From NCBI GenBank assembly GCA_937901345.1, contig CALCHM010000046.1, positions 1 to 11,193 on the forward strand: 11,193 bases of DNA, read 5' to 3'. The translations under genes were made by a program, and so were the position numbers. This document shows positions 7,363-11,193 of the stretch, one piece after another; the stretch's first letter is position 1, and each line of letters opens with the position of its first letter. Under the pieces are notes generated by a model, which worked only from the letters and a program-made list of their open reading frames with translations, did not search any database and was not told the DNA's origin. The stretch is from an uncultured Prevotella sp. (GTDB taxonomy: Bacteria > Bacteroidota > Bacteroidia > Bacteroidales > Bacteroidaceae).

Positions 7363-7390
7363 AAGTGCAGTTCTCCCCAAAATCGAATAG

Positions 7391-7432
7391 GCGCACCAAG
7401 ACCGACAGACGACTTGGTGCGCTGTTTTATTT
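7391..7432 (+). terminator. Intrinsic terminator after the carboxyspermidine dehydrogenase gene
   Basis: GCGCACCAAG (7391-7400) and CTTGGTGCGC (7413-7422) form a perfect 10-bp stem with a 12-base loop, followed by TGTTTTATTT. It ends eight bases before the next gene's ATG. Confidence 0.92.
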
Positions 7433-7440
7433 AGCAAGAA

Positions 7441-8013
7441 ATGACAGAAAAAGAAAAAGCCCAAGCAGGGTTACTCTACAATGCCAACTACGACCCCACC
7501 CTCACCTCTGAGCGTCTGGCATGTATGGACAAATGTTACGACTATAACCAACTGCGCCCCTCGCAAAAACAAGAGCGCGACGCATTACTGCGCAACTTAC
7601 TTGGGAAAGCGGGCAAAAATCTTTGCATAGAGCAACCCTTCTACTGCGACTACGGACGCAATATTGAGGTGGGCGACAATTTCTTCATGGGAGTGAATGG
7701 CGTGATTCTTGATGGCGCCAAGGTTACGTTTGGTAACAATGTTTTCGTTGCGCCCAACTGTGGTTTCTACACTGCTGGACATCCTTTCAACCCCACTCAG
7801 CGTAACGAAGGTCTGGAATATGCCTACCCCATCAGCATTGGCGACAACGTCTGGATAGGAGCAGGCGTCAGCATTGTTCCTGGTGTCACCATCGGCAGCA
7901 ACTCCGTCATTGGAGCGGGTAGCGTCGTGACACGCAACATTCCTGAAGGCGTACTTGCCGTTGGAAACCCCTGTCGAGTGATGAAGCGAATTGTGGAGAG
8001 CGAAACAATTTAG
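7441..8013 (+). CDS. Sugar O-acetyltransferase, maltose/galactoside acetyltransferase type (left-handed beta-helix)
   Basis: This 190-residue protein is of the Maa/LacA/NodL type, which moves an acetyl group from acetyl-CoA to a sugar hydroxyl, usually as a trimer in the cytosol. The N-terminal Mac domain (about 1-56) begins MTEKEKAQAGLLYNANYDP and contains CYDYNQLRP. From about residue 60 onward hexapeptide repeats follow: NIEVGDNFFMGVNG, VTFGNNVFVAPN, ISIGDNVWIGAG, VTIGSNSVIGAG, then SVVTRNIPEGVLAVGNPCRV at the end. His114 in YTAGHPFNP corresponds to catalytic His115 of E. coli LacA. The ATG matches the family start. The gene begins eight bases after a strong terminator and I see no clear promoter between, so its transcription is unexplained. 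The true acceptor sugar is unknown; the family is secure. Confidence 0.93.
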   Translation: MTEKEKAQAGLLYNANYDPTLTSERLACMDKCYDYNQLRPSQKQERDALLRNLLGKAGKNLCIEQPFYCDYGRNIEVGDNFFMGVNGVILDGAKVTFGNNVFVAPNCGFYTAGHPFNPTQRNEGLEYAYPISIGDNVWIGAGVSIVPGVTIGSNSVIGAGSVVTRNIPEGVLAVGNPCRVMKRIVESETI

Positions 8014-8047
8014 AAACCACTTCACCTTTTGGAATGCTCGGAACAGT

Positions 8048-8071
8048 CCTTCATCCTTTCACGAATGAAGG
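8048..8071 (+). terminator. Possible weak terminator hairpin after the acetyltransferase gene
   Basis: CCTTCAT (8048-8054) and ATGAAGG (8065-8071) form a perfect 7-bp stem with a 10-base loop, followed by TTGATAATTT rather than a clean T run. It lies between two genes that point the same way. Confidence 0.4.
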
Positions 8072-8111
8072 TTGATAATTTAACAATCAAGATAGATAGG
8101 TTCTAATATTT

Positions 8112-10274
8112 ATGACTACAGAGCGCAACGAACTCGTGATGCGCCAACTCCTGCAGTTGGCCTACGACTTTAGTTACATACCCACTCCTGACAGTGAGGT
8201 TGGTCCTCACTTACTTGACTTGTTGCCCAAGGTCAATCAACTGACGATTGACTCGTTAGACCGTTGGTTTGAAACCGAAGGGCGAGAGTTTTCTTTCGAA
8301 CACCGCCGAAAGACCTCCCTCCGCTTTTGCTTAACTGTAGGCATGGGGGCGGCGTGGTTTTTCTACCAACAAGAGGAACCCATGGACGCAGAAACGCTGT
8401 TCAACCTCATGGGCGAACCACGCGGTGAGGATGCGATGGACGAATATATTGAAGACGCTGTGGGCATTTGGTTCTCTAGCGAATCCGACAAGCATTCCCA
8501 ATGGTTGGCGCTCTGCGATTACTGCTATGAAGGGACGCTGATGCATTACGACTGGACCATCGCGGAAGAGAAAATCCAAGCGGGACTCACCAGTATGATA
8601 GCGGGGAGCATAATTGGTGTTGGAAGGATTATGCAAGAGCGCACAAGAGCGAAGTATGAAGGCGACTTTACCTGGGACCAGCACATTTGGAGCAGTTTCA
8701 TCAATGACAAGCGCCACACAACTGAGGCAATGCTCGACAAGTGGACAGAAATGTGCCTCAAAGCGGGAATCCCCATCGGTGGAAACATTGTGTCGTTGCC
8801 TAAAGCGGAGGATTCGTTTGAACATCAGGTGGAGTCATACCACCAACTCAAACCCCACGGCAGCGCAGGCATTCAAACCATTTTCCATATCGATGAGGGT
8901 GTGCCAGCAAGGGCAGCAATCTTGCCTTACATCGACTCTTCACGCACACATTATCTCATTGTGGATAAGGTTTACGAACGCGAGAACGGCATAGAAGCCA
9001 CCATCAGCGCACACTTTGCCGACGACCCCTTGATGCGCATCACCTTCTACGACACAGAGTATTTGAGAAACCGCGACCATTACTTCGCGGGACAATGCTA
9101 TGTCTTCGACCTCTACGGAATGGCTTACAATACCTCCATCGTTCAACAACGTCATGGAGTAACTTCCCACAGACGTACCGCACTACATTCCTTTGTACAG
9201 ATTGAAGGCATCCACCCCGAAATATGCCGCTTCTGCGCACCCATTCAAGAGGTTTACAACGACCTAGACGTAACAATTCCCGCTGTTTACGAAGTGGAAG
9301 TGGGCATCCCCTACAGCAATCCTCGTAGCGACCGGAAACATGACATTTCGGTGTTTGTCCCCACCACTCAAATCCCTAACGGATACACGACTCTCACCAA
9401 GGGCACGTCTATTGAAGGCACACTTATCCTTATGGGAAAGATGCGCGTGAATGTCAACTTCCACGAACGTCCCAGCACCGAGGTGCGCTCCTTCTCACCA
9501 CTCACCAAGCGCGGAACACCACGCAAATTTTCACACAAATGCAAACCCTCGGAAGTAGGCACAGAGATGAACGAACAACAGCGTCAAGCGTTTGCGAAAA
9601 GGGTGATGAAGCAGTTTCTTGGTATTGAATTAGAAGATGCATTCGAAGGCGAAGACGGTCCCGACTTCTTGGCATCGCGCCATCGCAGCATGTGGGTAAT
9701 GCCCGACGAGGACTATTGCGCAGCCTCACGCTTCATGGAGGAAGACGTCACTCCGGCACTCTCACATTATTATCAAACCGGACGCTTCCCCGTCATGGTC
9801 TATGTGACTCTCTATAACGAACAGGGCGAACCCTGCCGTTGGTTGAATGGCGGTTCTTACACGGTAAAACTCCACTATGGTTCCATGCTTCCCGGTCAGC
9901 GCATGGCACCGCGCGAAGCCCACAAACCCATGTTGCTCACACAGGTGCTCTACGAAGCCTTTAACAATTTGCATACCTTCCCGCTCTGCAAGGTGCTTCA
10001 CAAAGACCTGTATTACACTTCAGAAAATCTGCCCGACCCAATCATCAGTCGCGAAGAATTTCTCGTACATCTTGAAGGAGTGTTCGAGGCCAATCGCTTC
10101 AACCCCGAGGGGCGCATGAAGGTGGAAACAATACTTGAAGCGCCAGCACCACTCTATATTGAACTCTCCTATCCCGATGGACTAGTGGACCGCCTAGACG
10201 TCAAAACCCACCACAATCTCATTACGGAAATCAGCATCCGCAATGTGAAGCGTGTGAAAATGGCGAATAAATAA
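8112..10274 (+). CDS. Large soluble protein of unknown function (720 residues)
   Basis: I do not recognise this protein. It is a long, uninterrupted frame with codon use like that of the neighbouring his genes, so it is very likely a real gene. It has no signal peptide and no convincing membrane segment; the most hydrophobic stretch is AGLTSMIAGSIIGVG (157-171). The first 220 residues look helical and acidic, with aromatic-rich patches such as GMGAAWFFYQQEEP (77-90). Residues 255-460 look beta-rich, with alternating strands (for example HYLIVDKVYE and AVYEVEVGIP). A CxxC pair lies at 372-375 (ICRFCAP) and a basic patch near 465-478 (TKRGTPRKFSHKCK). Residues 520-720 are again mixed, with repeated strand-like segments (VMVYVTLY, YTVKLHYG, LYIELSYPDG). 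The start ATG follows a 98-bp spacer with no strong promoter. It appears to stand alone, ending before a convergent repeat region. No function is proposed. Confidence 0.85.
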   Translation: MTTERNELVMRQLLQLAYDFSYIPTPDSEVGPHLLDLLPKVNQLTIDSLDRWFETEGREFSFEHRRKTSLRFCLTVGMGAAWFFYQQEEPMDAETLFNLMGEPRGEDAMDEYIEDAVGIWFSSESDKHSQWLALCDYCYEGTLMHYDWTIAEEKIQAGLTSMIAGSIIGVGRIMQERTRAKYEGDFTWDQHIWSSFINDKRHTTEAMLDKWTEMCLKAGIPIGGNIVSLPKAEDSFEHQVESYHQLKPHGSAGIQTIFHIDEGVPARAAILPYIDSSRTHYLIVDKVYERENGIEATISAHFADDPLMRITFYDTEYLRNRDHYFAGQCYVFDLYGMAYNTSIVQQRHGVTSHRRTALHSFVQIEGIHPEICRFCAPIQEVYNDLDVTIPAVYEVEVGIPYSNPRSDRKHDISVFVPTTQIPNGYTTLTKGTSIEGTLILMGKMRVNVNFHERPSTEVRSFSPLTKRGTPRKFSHKCKPSEVGTEMNEQQRQAFAKRVMKQFLGIELEDAFEGEDGPDFLASRHRSMWVMPDEDYCAASRFMEEDVTPALSHYYQTGRFPVMVYVTLYNEQGEPCRWLNGGSYTVKLHYGSMLPGQRMAPREAHKPMLLTQVLYEAFNNLHTFPLCKVLHKDLYYTSENLPDPIISREEFLVHLEGVFEANRFNPEGRMKVETILEAPAPLYIELSYPDGLVDRLDVKTHHNLITEISIRNVKRVKMANK

Positions 10275-10320
10275 AATGGCGCAGCATGAAATAGTAAACA
10301 AGTTATTAAGTACGAGAAAA

Positions 10321-10355
10321 ATAAGAGATGAGAGATGAAAGTTGAGAGATGAAAA
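10321..10355 (-). repeat. Heptamer array, reverse orientation, downstream of the 720-residue protein gene
   Basis: On the plus strand the sevens read ATAAGAG, ATGAGAG, ATGAAAG, TTGAGAG, ATGAAAA. On the minus strand this is CTCTCAT/CTTTCAT/CTCTCAA, the same family as the TTCTCAT array before hisIE. Here the array lies 3' to both flanking genes, so the family is not confined to leaders. Confidence 0.7.
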
Positions 10356-10395
10356 TCAGGCCTGCCCAATTTGAAAAACGGGCAGGCCTGATTTT
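10352..10395. terminator. Perfect 16-bp-stem hairpin between convergent genes (bidirectional terminator)
   Basis: AAAATCAGGCCTGCCC (10352-10367) is fully complementary to GGGCAGGCCTGATTTT (10380-10395) with a 12-base loop. The stem starts with AAAA and ends with TTTT, so it can act as an intrinsic terminator on both strands, fitting its place between two converging genes. Confidence 0.85.
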
Positions 10396-10444
10396 GAAAA
10401 CGGGTTAGCCCAATTTTGGAAACGGGCAGGCCCGATTTTGCAAG
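10357..10444. repeat. Four tandem 22-bp GC-rich repeat units
   Basis: Units lie at 10357-10378, 10379-10400, 10401-10422 and 10423-10444. Units 2 to 4 each start CGGG, have a GC-rich core (CAGGCCTG, TTAGCCCA or CAGGCCCG), then ATTTTG and a purine-rich end. Unit 1 is a diverged copy of the same design whose core pairs with unit 2 to form the hairpin above. There are no spacers between units, so this is not a CRISPR array. It looks like an intergenic repeat family. Confidence 0.75.
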
Positions 10445-10500
10445 GTGCCGTGTGTGCCTGGGTGCTCGGTGGCATGGCTCGTTGTCGGCATGCTCTGCTC

Positions 10501-10517
10501 CTCGGCTATCTGCCGAG
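10501..10517. other. Small hairpin across the stop codon of the HAD phosphatase gene
   Basis: CTCGGC (10501-10506) and GCCGAG (10512-10517) form a perfect stem with a 5-base loop, extended by one more C-G pair outward. The minus-strand TAG stop (10508-10506) lies at the loop edge. No T run follows on the minus strand, so any terminator role is weak. Confidence 0.35.
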
Positions 10518-11193
10518 GGTGGCCGAGAACTCTCCCCATGCATCGCTGAGTGCCTGCATGGAGGGGAACAGGGCATCGGCTCCCTCATCGGTGAGCACAC
10601 TGTCGGGGAGCGGACCGGTGTTGACGGCAACGGTGAAGATGCCGGCTGCTTTGGCGGCACGTACGCCGAGCGGGGCATTCTCTACCACGATGCACTCTTC
10701 GGGGCGAAGGCCACCCTTCTGCATGCCCATGAGGTAAGGCTCGGGGTGAGGTTTGCCGTGCTTCACGTCGAAGGCGGTGACCATCAACTCGCGACGGAAG
10801 ATGTCGGGGTAGTGATGGTTGAGCTTGTCGAACAATGACAGTTGGCCCGACCCCGTGACGATGAGTATCATGAGTCCCTGCTCCTTGAGTTGACGGAGTA
10901 GGGACAATGCGCCGGGCATGGGCTCGGCAGGGGGATACTCGTTGAAGAGGTCCGACTTTACCCTGTAGATCTCCTGTATGCGCTCCTCGCTCTCCTCGAC
11001 ACCATGCTGGCGCATGCTCACGAGGTTGATGGTAGAGGCTCCTGTGCGCCCCTCGTGCATATAGACCTCCTCTTCGGGGAGGTCATAGCCAAACTGCGCC
11101 ATGGCGCGATGCCAGGCCTTGGCATGGTAGGGCATGGAGTTGTAGAGCACGCCGTCCATATCGAAGAGAACGGCACGAAGGCGCAGGGGTAGC
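10506..11193 (-). CDS. HAD-superfamily hydrolase, beta-phosphoglucomutase-like phosphatase; 5' partial
   Basis: The frame is open through the right edge of the window, and the sequence read before the first visible ATG (11159) is LPLRLRAVLFD, completing HAD motif I as AVLFDMDGVLYNS. The true start is therefore outside the window, and about 228 residues are visible. The nucleophile Asp is at 11160-11162 and the acid/base Asp at 11154-11156. A helical cap domain follows (SMPYHAKAWHRAMAQFGYDL), then motif II (LIVTGSG), the motif III Lys in KHGKPHPEPYL, and motif IV IVVENAPLGVRAAKAAG. The KPxPEPYL and VENAPLGVRAAKAAG forms are typical of the beta-phosphoglucomutase/sugar-phosphatase subgroup. A phosphatase acting on a small phosphorylated metabolite is likely, but the substrate cannot be told. 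Its GC content looks clearly higher than that of the other genes here. Confidence 0.9.
   Translation of the reverse strand, partial: LPLRLRAVLFDMDGVLYNSMPYHAKAWHRAMAQFGYDLPEEEVYMHEGRTGASTINLVSMRQHGVEESEERIQEIYRVKSDLFNEYPPAEPMPGALSLLRQLKEQGLMILIVTGSGQLSLFDKLNHHYPDIFRRELMVTAFDVKHGKPHPEPYLMGMQKGGLRPEECIVVENAPLGVRAAKAAGIFTVAVNTGPLPDSVLTDEGADALFPSMQALSDAWGEFSATLGR

Noticed and set aside
8071..8104. Promoter for the 720-residue gene (GTTG, 22 bp, TAGGTTCT)
   Set aside because: The -7 element matches only four of the six fixed consensus bases, and the implied start would fall on the ATG; too weak to list.
10357..10444. CRISPR array
   Set aside because: The 22-bp units are contiguous with no spacers, diverged from each other, and no cas genes are seen.
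10169..10678. Minus-strand frame of 169 residues across the convergent repeats
   Set aside because: It overlaps the ends of two real genes, and its middle is the translated 22-bp and heptamer repeats.
10416..10838. Plus-strand frame of 140 residues opposite the HAD gene
   Set aside because: High GC makes long antisense frames common; the minus strand carries all the HAD motifs.

Overview
The window most likely comes from a gut- or oral-type member of the Bacteroidales, with Prevotellaceae the best guess. This rests on four things: the look of the proteins; starts without clear Shine-Dalgarno sequences; one good Bacteroidetes-type promoter (GTTG, 19 bp, TAACTTTG) before the carboxyspermidine dehydrogenase gene; and the pairing of a bifunctional HisB with HisIE in a compact his cluster. 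The genus is an inference, since no 16S or other marker is present.

Region 1 (2-5830, all + strand) is a histidine biosynthesis cluster in the order hisD-hisC (one fused reading frame, 5' end cut by the window edge), hisB, hisH, hisA, hisF, hisIE. It encodes every step of the pathway except the first (HisG, ATP phosphoribosyltransferase), which presumably lies upstream of the window. HisIE does steps 2 and 3, HisA step 4, the HisH-HisF glutamine amidotransferase/cyclase step 5, HisB steps 6 and 8, the HisC half step 7, and the HisD half the last two oxidations. The spacers are 75, 80, -4 (overlap), 107 and 60 bp. Three of them are oddly structured: a 9-bp-phased CTAG array before hisH, a 7-bp-phased pyrimidine repeat with a 12-bp inverted repeat before hisF, and a TTCTCAT heptamer array before hisIE.

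Region 2 (5831-8013) starts with a 338-bp non-coding stretch holding a strong hairpin terminator and the promoter just mentioned. A carboxyspermidine/carboxynorspermidine dehydrogenase gene (polyamine synthesis) follows, then a perfect 10-bp-stem terminator, and only eight bases further on a maltose/galactoside-type O-acetyltransferase gene.

Region 3 (8014-10274) is a single large soluble protein of 720 residues that I cannot assign to a family.

Region 4 (10275-11193) is a convergent intergenic region with a reverse-oriented heptamer array and four 22-bp repeat units. Two of these units form a perfect 16-bp-stem hairpin, a likely bidirectional terminator. After it comes a HAD-superfamily (beta-phosphoglucomutase-like) phosphatase gene on the minus strand, truncated at its 5' end by the window edge and visibly richer in GC than the rest.

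I did not find a mobile element, CRISPR array, RNA gene or defence system. The most notable items are the HisD-HisC fusion, the phased repeats in the his spacers, the hairpin-forming 22-bp repeat family, and the unassigned 720-residue protein.
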